From contig NZ_CP135021.1 in NCBI RefSeq assembly GCF_039388985.1, positions 372,001 to 436,000 of the forward strand: a DNA stretch of 64,000 bases, written 5' to 3'. Shown here one piece after another: positions 41,580 to 51,872 of this stretch (positions within the stretch are counted from its first letter, which is position 1; every line of letters begins with the position of its first letter). A program made the position numbers and the translations under genes. Below the pieces are notes generated by a model that was not told the origin of the DNA, made no database searches, and worked only from the letters and a program-made list of their open reading frames with translations. This DNA is from Buchnera aphidicola (Aphis aurantii) (lineage in GTDB: Bacteria > Pseudomonadota > Gammaproteobacteria > Enterobacterales > Enterobacteriaceae).

Positions 41580-41657
41580 AGGTAATACCACCCTATTTAT
41601 CTACAATGGAAATAGCATGTTATTAATATATTTGATATAAATGTTTTTATGTTTTAG

Positions 41658-41739
41658 TACCGAGAATGGGATTTGAACCCATACGCCTTTCAGCACTACC
41701 CCCTCAAGATAGCGTGTCTTCCAATTCCACCACCTCGGT
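41658..41739 (-). tRNA. leuU: tRNA-Leu (anticodon GAG)
   Basis: The 82-base minus-strand sequence folds as a class II tRNA. The acceptor stem is ACCGAGG / TCTCGGT with discriminator A, the D-arm region is GTGGAATTGGAAGACAC, and the anticodon stem CTATC / GGTAG encloses the loop TTGAGGG (anticodon GAG). A variable arm and TTCAAATCC T-loop follow. It closely resembles E. coli leuU and occupies the same place next to secG. The 3' CCA is not encoded, so it must be added enzymatically. Confidence 0.95.
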
Positions 41740-41795
41740 ATATACAGTATGTCAGTATAAATATATCAATTTTTAAATTAATTAAAAATTTAAAA

Positions 41796-42122
41796 TTAAC
41801 GAGGTATTTCAGTATTCAACGTTTTATTTTTTCGAACATTTAAAATTTTTTTATTTAAAGTATTATCATTTTCTTTGAATAAATTTAAGTTGGTTTTTTT
41901 ATCATTAAGATTACATAAAATCAGACTAATTATTAAAAATAAACAAGCACATAAACCAATAAAATTCGTTATAAAACCATGGTTTTTAAAATTGTTAAAT
42001 AATTTAATATTAGATGTATTTGAATGTATAATATCATTCATACCTTTACTTGGTTGTAGTAAAATTAAAAAATTTAAACAAATAGAAATAACAATTAAAA
42101 ATACTAAAAAAAATAAGTACAT
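41796..42122 (-). CDS. secG: SecG, protein translocase subunit
   Basis: 108 aa (E. coli 110). It is an inner-membrane SecYEG component with two membrane segments, residues about 2-22 (LFFLVFLIVISICLNFLIL) and 52-72 (FIGLCACLFLIISLILC). The segment following the first helix (LQPSKGMND) resembles LQQGKGADM of E. coli. The Lys/Asn-rich tail is not conserved. It sits between glmM and leuU as in E. coli. Confidence 0.93.
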   Translation of the reverse strand: MYLFFLVFLIVISICLNFLILLQPSKGMNDIIHSNTSNIKLFNNFKNHGFITNFIGLCACLFLIISLILCNLNDKKTNLNLFKENDNTLNKKILNVRKNKTLNTEIPR

Positions 42123-42217
42123 AAAAAATAATTTTTCCTATTTAAATAGTAAAATAATTACTACTTTATTTAAAGTTGTATAAAAAATTATACATATAAA
42201 TTTTATATTGCACTATA

Positions 42218-43572
42218 CTAAATATTTGATATATTTATTTTAGTTAATTTAATGATATCTGAAATCGTACCAACTATTTTTTTTATTTTATTATAGTCCT
42301 TAGCTTCTATCATAATTCTAAGACAAGGTTCAGTTCCAGATTGTCGTATTAAAATACGACCAGTATTTCCTAAAATACTTTTTGATTTTTTAAGTGCAGA
42401 CTGAAATTCTATATTATTTTCAAGATTTTGATCTTTTTTAAAAAAAATATTCAACAATATCTGAGGAAATAATATCACTTGATTAGATAAACAGTATAAA
42501 GATGTATTGTTTTCAATCATAGCCATCAACACTTGCAAACTAGCTATAATTCCATCACCAGTAGAGTGTTTATCTAATAAAATAACATGTCCAGATTGTT
42601 CAGCACCAAGTATACAATTTTTTTCTTTAATTTTCTTGTATATATAACGATCTCCTATTTGAGAAGCAAAAAATGGTATTCCGTTTTTCTGTAAGGCAAG
42701 AACAACACCCATATTAGTCATTGCAGTACCTACCACTCCACCATTTAATTTATTGTGTTTTAAATATTGTTTTGCAATTATATAAATAATTTGATCTCCA
42801 TTTACTTCATTTCCAAGATGATCTACCATAATAACACGATCTCCATCACCATCAAATGCCAATCCAATATCAGCTTTATTTAGAACAACTAGCTTTTTTA
42901 ATTGTAAAGTATTAGTTGATCCTGAATTACTATTAATATTAATTCCATTTGGAAAAATAGCAGAAGTTATGACATTCGCACCTAAATCCCGAAAAATTTT
43001 AGGTGCTATATTGTAAGTAGATCCATTCGCACAATCTAATACAATGGTAAATTGAGATAAATTCATATTTCTAGGAAAAGTTTGTTTACAAAAATTAATA
43101 TATTTATTTTCAGCATTATTTATTTTGTGAGAACAACCAAAAGGTTTTACATAAGAAGAATCATATAAATTATCATGCAGTGTATTTTCAATTAAAATTT
43201 CTATACTTCTAGTAATTTTAAATCCATTATTACAAAAAATTTTTATTCCATTATCTTCAAAAGAATTGTGAGATGCTGAAATAATAATCCCTGCTGAAGC
43301 ATTTAAAGATCTTGTTAAATATGCAATAGCAGATGTAGGAATACAGCCAGCTAAAATAGTAGAAATTCCTTTTGATAAAATTCCAAATTCTAAAGAATAC
43401 TGAAGCATAGGACCAGAAACACGTGTATCTCTTCCTATAACAATTTTTTTTTATTCCCGCCTAAAACAGTTCCAATAATTTGTCCTAATTTCAACATAAA
43501 GTCTGGAGTAATAGGGTTTTTCCCTACTTTTCCTCGAATTCCATCTGTTTTAAAATATTTAAAATCTTGCAT
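42218..43572 (-). CDS. glmM: GlmM, phosphoglucosamine mutase (frameshifted in an A9 run)
   Basis: GlmM converts glucosamine-6-P to glucosamine-1-P for peptidoglycan and LPS. From the ATG at 43572 ([14 protein letters not shown]) the frame runs 45 codons to a TAG at 43435-43437. The rest continues in another frame with [12 protein letters not shown], the catalytic [12 protein letters not shown], the metal-binding DGDGDR and the C-terminal RQSGTEP. The frames change at a run of nine A (43444-43452 on the plus strand as T). One extra A would give [12 protein letters not shown] and a full protein of about 451 aa. All catalytic motifs are intact, so rescue by transcript slippage is likelier than loss. 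Confidence 0.9.
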
Positions 43573-43656
43573 TTTAATTTACCTCTATAATTTAAACTGT
43601 TGTAAAATATAAAAATCATAAAACATTCTATATTCTTTAAACATACTTTTAAAAAC

Positions 43657-43692
43657 AAGATGAAGTTATAATAACATTTATTACTTCATCTT
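43657..43692 (-). terminator. ftsH operon terminator
   Basis: On the minus strand AAGATGAAGT / ACTTCATCTT form a 10-bp stem with a 16-base loop, followed by TGTTTTT. It lies in the 240-base gap between ftsH and glmM, where folP has been lost. Confidence 0.75.
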
Positions 43693-43812
43693 ATTTTGAT
43701 AAATATTAAAATATAAAATTAATTATATTAAATTTTTATTGAATGTAATATATTTTAGATATTTAATATTCAGAATACTACTTTAATTTAATGATAATTT
43801 TAATCATATATT

Positions 43813-45645
43813 TTAATTGTGATTAGCTTCAGACCATTCTTTTGGTTTTCGAACCTCTTTTCTTTCCATTAAATCATCAATTTGAAATGAATCAATTGTT
43901 TCATATTTAATTAAAGCGTCTTTCATCGCGTGTAAAATATCAATATTTTTATTTAAAATATTTTTAGCTCGATTATAATTTACTTCTATTAATAATTTTA
44001 CTTCTTCATCAATAATTCTAGCGGTTTCGTCAGACATATGCTTCGCTTTAGCCACTGTTCGACCTAAAAATACTTCTCCTTCTTCTTCTGCATATAATAA
44101 AGGTCCTAATTTATCGGAAAAACCCCATTGAGTAACCATATTTCTTGCTAAATTTGTAGCTACTTTAATATCATTAAAAGCACCAGTAGATACTTTTTTA
44201 GAACCATAAATTATTTCTTCAGCTAGACGACCACCGTATAAAGTAGATATTTGACTTTCTAGTTTTTGTCGACTAATACTAAACGTATCTGACTCTGGTA
44301 AAAAAAAAGTAATACCTAACGCTTGACCTCTAGGAATAATCGTAACTTTATGAGCAGGATCATGTTCTGGTACTAACCTACCAACAATAACATGACCAGC
44401 TTCATGGTATGCAGTAGATTCTTTTTGAAAATCACTCATAACCATGGATTTGCGCTCAGAGCCCATCATGATTTTATCTTTTGCCTTCTCAAATTCAATC
44501 ATAGAAACAACACGATTATTTAAACGAGCCGCAAACAGTGCTGCTTCATTAACTAAGTTAGCTAAATCTGCTCCTGAAAAACCTGGTGTTCCACGAGCAA
44601 TAATTACAGGATCTACATCTTTAGATAAAGGAACTTTACGCATATGTATTTTTAATATTTGCTCCCTTCCTCTAATATCTGGAAGTGCTACAATTACTTG
44701 ACGATCAAATCTACCTGGACGCAATAAAGCGGGATCTAATACATCCGGCCTATTCGTAGCAGCTATCAGAATAACACCCTCATTTCCATCAAAACCATCC
44801 ATTTCTACTAGCATTTGATTAAGTGTTTGTTCTCTTTCGTCATGACCCCCTCCTAGCCCAGCACCTCTTTGTCGACCTACTGCATCAATTTCATCTATAA
44901 ATATAATACATGGTGCATTTTTTCTAGAATGCTCAAACATATCTCTTACTCGAGATGCACCAACTCCAACAAACATTTCAACGAAATCAGAGCCAGAAAT
45001 TGTAAAAAATGGAACTTTTGCTTCCCCTGCAATTGCTTTAGCAAGTAACGTTTTTCCTGTACCTGGAGGTCCAACCATTAATATACCCTTTGGTATTTTA
45101 CCTCCTAATTTTTGAAATCGACTAGGTTCTTTTAAATATTCAACTAACTCACTTACTTCTTCTTTTGCTTCGTCACATCCAGCTACATCATCAAAAGTTG
45201 TTTTAATTTCATCTTCTGATAACATACGCGCTTTACTTTTTCCAAAAGACATAGCCCCTTTGCCGCTACCCATTTGCATTTGACGCATAAAAAAGATCCA
45301 AACACCAATTAGTAATAACATTGGAAACCAAGAGACAAATATAGAAAATAAAACACTTGGCTCTTCTGGAACTTCTCCCATAACTTTAACATTTTTTGTT
45401 ATAAGATTATCTAATAACTTCGGATCATTTATAGGAATATAAGTAGTATATTTATTACTATCTTTTTTAGTAACACTAATCATTCGTCCATTAATGTATA
45501 CCTCTCGAACCTGATCTTGATTAACTTCTGATAAAAAAGTAGAATAATCAACTCTGTGATTATTTGAATCACTAGTATTAAAATTTTGGAAAACAGACAT
45601 TAAAATCACTGTAATTACTAACCAAAATATCAGGTTTTTAACCAT
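43813..45645 (-). CDS. ftsH: FtsH, membrane AAA+ zinc protease
   Basis: 610 aa from the ATG at 45645 ([17 protein letters not shown]); a TTG three codons upstream (giving MSD...) is equally used in relatives, so the start is uncertain. It is an inner-membrane quality-control protease. Two membrane segments lie at about residues 5-22 and 98-118. Walker A GPPGTGKT lies near residue 190, Walker B FIDEIDA, and an SRH region with [17 protein letters not shown]. The zinc site is HEAGH near 415. The C-terminal tail is shorter than in E. coli (644). rlmE lies upstream, forming the usual pair. Confidence 0.96.
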   Translation of the reverse strand: MVKNLIFWLVITVILMSVFQNFNTSDSNNHRVDYSTFLSEVNQDQVREVYINGRMISVTKKDSNKYTTYIPINDPKLLDNLITKNVKVMGEVPEEPSVLFSIFVSWFPMLLLIGVWIFFMRQMQMGSGKGAMSFGKSKARMLSEDEIKTTFDDVAGCDEAKEEVSELVEYLKEPSRFQKLGGKIPKGILMVGPPGTGKTLLAKAIAGEAKVPFFTISGSDFVEMFVGVGASRVRDMFEHSRKNAPCIIFIDEIDAVGRQRGAGLGGGHDEREQTLNQMLVEMDGFDGNEGVILIAATNRPDVLDPALLRPGRFDRQVIVALPDIRGREQILKIHMRKVPLSKDVDPVIIARGTPGFSGADLANLVNEAALFAARLNNRVVSMIEFEKAKDKIMMGSERKSMVMSDFQKESTAYHEAGHVIVGRLVPEHDPAHKVTIIPRGQALGITFFLPESDTFSISRQKLESQISTLYGGRLAEEIIYGSKKVSTGAFNDIKVATNLARNMVTQWGFSDKLGPLLYAEEEGEVFLGRTVAKAKHMSDETARIIDEEVKLLIEVNYNRAKNILNKNIDILHAMKDALIKYETIDSFQIDDLMERKEVRKPKEWSEANHN

Positions 45646-45724
45646 GTCACTCAAGGGAACAACCTCGCATTACATCTATTTTAAAAAACAACACAGATTT
45701 AAAATTTCAAAATAAAATAATATT

Positions 45725-46345
45725 TTATCTGGTCGCTAGAATAAATATTTCTCGTGATCTTGATCGAGAAGTTTTTGGTTTGCAAATTTTAATTTTGGAA
45801 AATAACATTTTTATTTCTTTGAAAAATTCATTCAAACCTTCTCCATGAAAAGATTTTACTAAAAAAACACCATGTGTTGATAGTAAATATGTAGACATTT
45901 TAAGAGCTATTTTACAAATCTCTATAACACGTGGCATATCAACAGACCAACAACCTGTAATATTAGGGGCCATATCAGACATAATTATATTAAAAGTATT
46001 ATGAGATAAATAGTTTAATATAAGTTTTAATATATTTTTATGTCGACAATCTCCTTGAAAAAATTTAACTCCTACTATTTTTTTCATAGGTAAAACATCA
46101 CATGCTACAACAGATCCTTTATGTCCAACTTTATTAATAGCATATTGTGACCAACCGCCCGGGGCCGATCCTAAATCAATAACGTTCATACCAGGTTTAA
46201 ATAATTTATTATTTTTATCAATTTCTTCTAATTTAAACCAAGATCGAGATCGAATTTTATTTTTTTTTGCTTCTTTAACATATTTATCTTGAAAATGTTC
46301 CAATAACCAACGATTAGAGCTATTTGATTTATTTTTAGCAATCAT
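45725..46345 (-). CDS. rlmE: RlmE (FtsJ), 23S rRNA 2'-O-methyltransferase
   Basis: 206 aa (E. coli 209). It methylates U2552 of 23S rRNA. The SAM motif DLGSAPGGWSQYA lies near residue 60. The catalytic tetrad residues are visible as Lys in RSWFKLEEI, Asp in MSDMAPNITG, Lys in LVKSFHGEG, and a Glu near the C-terminus (REIFILA). It is followed by ftsH as in E. coli. Confidence 0.96.
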   Translation of the reverse strand: MIAKNKSNSSNRWLLEHFQDKYVKEAKKNKIRSRSWFKLEEIDKNNKLFKPGMNVIDLGSAPGGWSQYAINKVGHKGSVVACDVLPMKKIVGVKFFQGDCRHKNILKLILNYLSHNTFNIIMSDMAPNITGCWSVDMPRVIEICKIALKMSTYLLSTHGVFLVKSFHGEGLNEFFKEIKMLFSKIKICKPKTSRSRSREIFILATR

Positions 46346-46403
46346 ATTACTTAATTCTTATATTAATGTAGATAATAAATTTAATTATTTTGTTAATATC
46401 TAT

Positions 46404-46883
46404 TCAAAGATAATCTATCTTTAATATTTTATATTCAACATTTCCAGAAGGTGTAAATATAGTGGCAATGGTATTAATAGTTTTTCCGATTAAACCTCGT
46501 GACATCGGAGAATTAACTGAAATTAAATTTTTTTTAAAATTAGATTCATCATCACCGACAATTTGATAAGTAAACATTTTTTTATTTTTTATATTTACAA
46601 TAGTTACTGTAGAACCAAAAACGACTCTTCCATCATTAGGTATTTTAGTTATATCTATGATTTGACAATTAGATAATTTTAGTTCTATTTCTTTGATTCG
46701 ACCCTCACAAAAACTTTGTTCTTCACGAGCAGCATGATATTCAGCATTCTCTTTCAAGTCACCATGTTCCCTAGCTTTTGCTATATCCAAGATAATACGA
46801 GGACGTTTTATATTTTTTAATTGTTTCAATTCTTTACGAAGTTTTTCAGCACCTCTAACAGTCATTGGAATTAAATTGACCAT
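46404..46883 (-). CDS. greA: Transcript cleavage factor GreA
   Basis: 159 aa (E. coli 158). It rescues backtracked RNA polymerase by stimulating transcript cleavage. The N-terminal coiled coil carries the catalytic acidic tip in [15 protein letters not shown] (Asp and Glu near residue 42). The C-terminal FKBP-like domain includes [16 protein letters not shown]. Given the abundance of poly(A) slippage sites here, a factor acting on stalled polymerase is noteworthy in the gene set. Confidence 0.97.
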   Translation of the reverse strand: MVNLIPMTVRGAEKLRKELKQLKNIKRPRIILDIAKAREHGDLKENAEYHAAREEQSFCEGRIKEIELKLSNCQIIDITKIPNDGRVVFGSTVTIVNIKNKKMFTYQIVGDDESNFKKNLISVNSPMSRGLIGKTINTIATIFTPSGNVEYKILKIDYL

Positions 46884-47342
46884 ATAACATACCTCATTTT
46901 TTTCTAAAAATATTAAAAATTTTATGAAATCCTTTAAAAATAAAATATATTTCTAAGAAAAAAGATTTAATTTTAATTACACGTTTTTAAAAAAAATATT
47001 CATAATTTGATAAAACAATTAATATAAAATATAGCAATATTAATTTATCATTGATAAAATCTAATAAATTTAAAATTAAAAATTTTAATAACTTTATACA
47101 TTTATGTAATATTTTGTAATTTCAATTTTTATAAAAAATTTTACAACTTTTCTTTTAAGCACATTAATTTTTTTTGCAACACTAACTGGAAAATAAATGT
47201 ATCTATCTTAATGTAAAAAATAAAATTTATCAAAAGTTTCAATTTGATAAAATAATTTTATTAATCACAATAAAAAATAAAACATGTTCAAGATATAATA
47301 TTTATAATCTATTTATCAAAATTAATTTAAAGTACATTCAAA
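46884..47342. other. Divergent greA/ibaG intergenic region
   Basis: 459 bases without a gene. The sequence is uniformly A+T rich on both strands with no open frame of note, no tRNA-like fold and no strong inverted repeat. Several genes found in this part of enterobacterial genomes are missing, so this is probably decayed DNA plus promoters for greA and the ibaG-murA pair. Confidence 0.6.
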
Positions 47343-47594
47343 ATGAACAATGAAATAAAACAAATATTAAATCAAAAACTCACTTTAAAAGAAATATATG
47401 TTACAGGAGATAGCAATCATATCAAAATTATTGCTATAGGAGATATATTTAAAAGTATTAACCAAGTAAAAAGACAACAAATAATTTATGCACCTTTAAT
47501 TAATATGATTACAGAAAAAAAAATTCATGCTTTATCTATCACTACATATACAATAAAAGAATGGGAAAAAAATAACAAAAATAATCTTGGTTAA
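47343..47594 (+). CDS. ibaG: IbaG, BolA-family protein
   Basis: 83 aa (E. coli 84). BolA-like proteins bind Fe-S clusters together with monothiol glutaredoxins; IbaG is linked to acid stress and envelope phenotypes. The conserved stretch DSNHIKIIAIGDIF followed by RQQIIYAPL and HALSITTYTIKEW matches E. coli YrbA/IbaG. It is followed by murA after 33 bases, the same pair as in E. coli. Confidence 0.94.
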   Translation: MNNEIKQILNQKLTLKEIYVTGDSNHIKIIAIGDIFKSINQVKRQQIIYAPLINMITEKKIHALSITTYTIKEWEKNNKNNLG

Positions 47595-47627
47595 AAATTT
47601 TAAAATAATATAGAGATTTAATAATGC

Positions 47628-48881
47628 ATGAATAAATTACATATAGAAGGTGATAAAAAACTGAATGGTACTGTTTTAATTTCTGGCGCTAAAAATGCCG
47701 CTTTACCTATTTTATTTATGACAATTTTAACAAAAAAAAATATTGAATTAAGCAACGTCCCAAAATTAACAGATATTGGCATAGCAATAAAACTACTTAA
47801 ATCTTTAGGTGCAAAAATAATAAATAAAAATAAAATTTTATATATTGATCCAAGTGAAATTAATACTTTCTGTCCTCCATATAATTTAGTTAAAAAAATC
47901 CGAGCATCTATATGGATGTTAAGTCCACTTTTAACACGATTTGGAAAAGCTAAAATATTTTTTCCGGGAGGTTGTAAAATAGGTTGTAGACCTATTAACC
48001 TTCATTTAAACGGTCTAAAAGAACTAGGCGCTAAAATTATCAAAGAAAATAATTATATTATTGCATCTATTCAAGAACCTCTTAGAGGAAAATATATTTA
48101 TATTGAAAAAATCAGTGTTGGAGCAACCATTACTATAATGAGTGCTGCAACTTTAGCAAAAGGATTAACTATTATTGAAAATGCTGCTAAGGAACCAGAA
48201 ATTATTGATGTTGCAAATTTTTTAAATACCTTAGGCGCTAAAATTACAGGTGCAGGAAGTAATAAAATATATATCGAGGGAGTATTCAAGCTAAATGGTG
48301 GTTATCATAAAATAATACCAGATAGAATTGAAACAGGCACTTTTTTAGTAGCTGCCGCAATTTCTCAAGGATTGATTATATGTCATAATACTGAACCAAA
48401 ACATTTAATTAGTGTATTAAAAAAACTATCTGAAAGCGGTGCAAACATAACAATTGGAAAAGACTGGATAAAATTAAATATGCAGAAAAAAACACCCCAA
48501 GCTGTAAATATTTCAACATCTCCATATCCAGGTTTTCCAACTGACATGCAACCACAATTTGCTTTATTAAATAGTATTGCGAAAGGTAAAAGTATTGTCG
48601 TTGAAAACATATTTGAAAATCGTTTTAATTATGCCCAAGAATTAATTAAAATGGGTGCTAAAATAAAAATTAAAAATAATTATATCATATGTACAGGTGT
48701 TCCAAGATTATTTTCTAAAAATATTTTTTCAACTGACTTAAGAGGTTCAGCTACATTAATTTTAGCAGGTTGTATTGCAAAAGGAATCACAGTAGTGAAT
48801 AATATTCATCATTTTCAAAGAGGATATGAATTATTTCCAAGTAAATTAAATAAATTAGGTGCAAATATTCAATGCATATAA
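47628..48881 (+). CDS. murA: MurA, UDP-GlcNAc enolpyruvyl transferase
   Basis: 417 aa (E. coli 419). It performs the first committed step of peptidoglycan synthesis. ISGAKNAALPILFMTIL at the N-terminus and the loop FPGGCKIGCRPINLH with the catalytic, fosfomycin-reactive Cys near residue 114 are diagnostic. Its substrate pathway depends on GlmM, whose gene in this window is frameshifted; an intact murA argues that GlmM activity is still needed. Confidence 0.97.
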   Translation: MNKLHIEGDKKLNGTVLISGAKNAALPILFMTILTKKNIELSNVPKLTDIGIAIKLLKSLGAKIINKNKILYIDPSEINTFCPPYNLVKKIRASIWMLSPLLTRFGKAKIFFPGGCKIGCRPINLHLNGLKELGAKIIKENNYIIASIQEPLRGKYIYIEKISVGATITIMSAATLAKGLTIIENAAKEPEIIDVANFLNTLGAKITGAGSNKIYIEGVFKLNGGYHKIIPDRIETGTFLVAAAISQGLIICHNTEPKHLISVLKKLSESGANITIGKDWIKLNMQKKTPQAVNISTSPYPGFPTDMQPQFALLNSIAKGKSIVVENIFENRFNYAQELIKMGAKIKIKNNYIICTGVPRLFSKNIFSTDLRGSATLILAGCIAKGITVVNNIHHFQRGYELFPSKLNKLGANIQCI

Positions 48882-48953
48882 TAATTTTTAATTATCGATG
48901 TATAAGAAGAAAACTTATTAGTATTTAAAATAAAAAAATAACTGGAGTATTAT

Positions 48954-49286
48954 ATGTATGCAGTTCTTTTAAGCGGTGGAAAACAATATCGAGTTAAAAA
49001 AAATCAAACTATTCAAATAGAAAAATTAAATTATCCAATCGGATCAATAATTGAATTGAAAAATATTTTAATGATTTCAAATCAAAATAAATTAGAAATA
49101 GGTAATCCTTTTTTGATTGGAAGCAAAATTCAAGCTCATGTTGAAAATCATGGTAAATGTAAAAAAATCAAAATAATAAAATTCAGTAGACGCAAACATT
49201 ATAAGAAACAACAAGGTCATCGTCAATATTTTACGAAGATAAAAATTATAGACATTAATCACGTAGAGAATTCAAATGGCACATAA
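48954..49286 (+). CDS. rplU: Ribosomal protein L21
   Basis: 110 aa (E. coli 103). [20 protein letters not shown] is the standard L21 start, and [19 protein letters not shown] the 23S rRNA-binding loop. The last seven or so residues (VENSNGT) go beyond the usual end, and the reading frame runs 11 bases into rpmA, as if the old stop was lost. CTGGAGTATTAT precedes the start. Confidence 0.96.
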   Translation: MYAVLLSGGKQYRVKKNQTIQIEKLNYPIGSIIELKNILMISNQNKLEIGNPFLIGSKIQAHVENHGKCKKIKIIKFSRRKHYKKQQGHRQYFTKIKIIDINHVENSNGT

Positions 49287-49530
49287 AAAAGCTGGTGGTT
49301 CTACAAGGAACGGAAGAGATTCTAATGCTCAAAGATTAGGTGTAAAACGTTTTGGAGGAGAATTAGTATCAGCAGGTAGCATTATTGTGAGGCAAAGAGG
49401 AACTAAATTTCATCCTGGTAAAAATGTAGGTTGTGGTAAAGATCATACTATTTTCGCAATTATTAAAGGGAAAATAGAATTCAAAAAAAAAGGAATAAAA
49501 AAAAGAACATACGTAAACATTATTAACTAA
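49276..49530 (+). CDS. rpmA: Ribosomal protein L27
   Basis: 84 aa (E. coli 85). [20 protein letters not shown] is the canonical N-terminus that reaches the peptidyl transferase centre. The start ATG lies inside the rplU 3' end (11-base overlap), so translation is probably coupled. A strong terminator follows. Confidence 0.97.
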   Translation: MAHKKAGGSTRNGRDSNAQRLGVKRFGGELVSAGSIIVRQRGTKFHPGKNVGCGKDHTIFAIIKGKIEFKKKGIKKRTYVNIIN

Positions 49531-49560
49531 TACAAAATTAGAATATTGATATTTTTAAAA

Positions 49561-49589
49561 CCCCTTTTCTAAAGGGGGTATTGTTTTTT
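49561..49589 (+). terminator. rplU-rpmA terminator
   Basis: CCCCTTT / AAAGGGG stem of 7 bp with a TCT loop, followed by TATTGTTTTTT. It is a classic intrinsic terminator 30 bases after the rpmA stop. Confidence 0.88.
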
Positions 49590-49608
49590 AAAATTATGAT
49601 TATTTTAA

Positions 49609-50625
<1,017 letters not shown>

Positions 50626-50690
50626 AATCTTTTTATAATTTTGTTTTTCATTTTTCAAAAATAAACTATAAAAATTATGAAAACCGACAC

Positions 50691-50725
50691 AAAGAACTCG
50701 GTTTATTATAAAAACCAAGTTCTTT
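50691..50725. terminator. Bidirectional terminator obgE/rpsI
   Basis: AAAGAACTCGGTTT and AAACCAAGTTCTTT pair over 14 positions with one mismatch and a 7-base loop, between the convergent ends of obgE and rpsI. Confidence 0.82.
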
Positions 50726-50740
50726 AAAATAACCTTATTA

Positions 50741-51130
50741 TTAACGCTTCGAAAATTGTATGCGTTTTCTAGATTTTCGGAAACCTACTTTCTTCCGCTC
50801 TACTTTTCTTGAATCACGTGTAACAAATCCAAATTTTCTTAATTCACCACGTAATAATTGATCATAATTAATTAAAGCACGAGTAATGCCCTGTCTAATT
50901 GCACCAGCTTGACCAGAAATTCCACCTCCTTTGACCGTAATATAAATATCAAAATTATTTATCATTTCCGTTAAAATTAATGGTTGGCAAACAATCATAC
51001 AAGAAGTTTCTCGACCAAAATAATCATTCAATAAACGTTTATTTACTACTATCTGACCTGTTCCAGATCTTAAAAAAACTCTAGCAGACGAACTTTTTCG
51101 ACGACCAGTTCCATAATGTTGAATTTTCAT
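50741..51130 (-). CDS. rpsI: Ribosomal protein S9
   Basis: 129 aa (E. coli 130). [15 protein letters not shown] near the N-terminus, [20 protein letters not shown] in the middle and the C-terminal tail [14 protein letters not shown], which contacts P-site tRNA, are all intact. It lies 22 bases after rplM, the conserved rplM-rpsI operon; sspA, which follows in E. coli, is absent. Confidence 0.98.
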   Translation of the reverse strand: MKIQHYGTGRRKSSSARVFLRSGTGQIVVNKRLLNDYFGRETSCMIVCQPLILTEMINNFDIYITVKGGGISGQAGAIRQGITRALINYDQLLRGELRKFGFVTRDSRKVERKKVGFRKSRKRIQFSKR

Positions 51131-51152
51131 AATATATTTTAATATAACCTTA

Positions 51153-51581
51153 TCAAATATTTAAAAATTTAGGACATTGAGCCGAATGATTATGGTTTTC
51201 ATCTGAAAAAACTTTTAATTTTTTAAACATTAAGCGACCTAAAGGACCTTTTGGTAACATTCCTTTCACTGCTAATTCAATAATTTTTTCGGGGTTTTTT
51301 ATCATAATTTCTTCGAATTTAGATTGTTTTATTCCACCGATATAACCTGTATGGTGATAATAAATTTTATTGCTTTTCTTGTTTCCTGTAACTAATATTT
51401 TAGCCGCGTTTAAAACAATAATATAATCCCCAACATCTATATGTGGTGTATATTCAACTTTATGTTTCCCCCTAAGTCGAAGAGCTAAAGCACTGGAGAA
51501 CCTGCCTAAAATTTTATTAGTTGCATCTACATAAAACCAATCTTGTTGTATGTTTTTCTTTTTAATTGAAAAAGTCTTCAT
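51153..51581 (-). CDS. rplM: Ribosomal protein L13
   Basis: 142 aa, as in E. coli, from the ATG at 51581 ([20 protein letters not shown]); the frame is open 20 codons further upstream but that part is hydrophobic and not L13. KVYYHHTGHIGGIKQ-like and [13 protein letters not shown] segments are diagnostic. It is the first gene of the rplM-rpsI pair. Confidence 0.98.
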   Translation of the reverse strand: MKTFSIKKKNIQQDWFYVDATNKILGRFSSALALRLRGKHKVEYTPHIDVGDYIIVLNAAKILVTGNKKSNKIYYHHTGYIGGIKQSKFEEIMIKNPEKIIELAVKGMLPKGPLGRLMFKKLKVFSDENHNHSAQCPKFLNI

Positions 51582-51872
51582 TAAACAACTCGCTTGTATA
51601 AATAATATATTATAAAAAAAGAATACTATGATTATAATCAAATAAGATATAGTGAGTATATTATCATGTATATTACTCCCTAATTAAAATATTTTTAAAA
51701 ATCAACAATTATCTAATTAAATAAAAATTTAAAAAAATAACATACTTTTATGAATAAAAAAATAGTATATTATGTCATCTAGATTATTTAATTAAAAAAA
51801 TATTTATAAATAAAGTACAAATATTTTATTTGAATATAAAACATCTTGGATATTTAATAGGTAAAATAAATT

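Noticed and set aside
41580..41657. A degraded tRNA or small RNA between tRNA-Leu and its terminator
   Set aside because: It contains GGGTGGTATTACC on the minus strand, but no cloverleaf or extended pairing can be drawn; probably just the trailer of tRNA-Leu.
42218..43408. A 396-aa phosphomannomutase-like gene starting MLQYSLEFG as an independent short enzyme
   Set aside because: The missing N-terminus ([11 protein letters not shown]) lies directly upstream in another frame; it is one frameshifted glmM.
46884..47342. Remnant genes or a non-coding RNA in the 459-base greA/ibaG gap
   Set aside because: No frame, motif or strong fold supports any gene; composition is uniform A+T.
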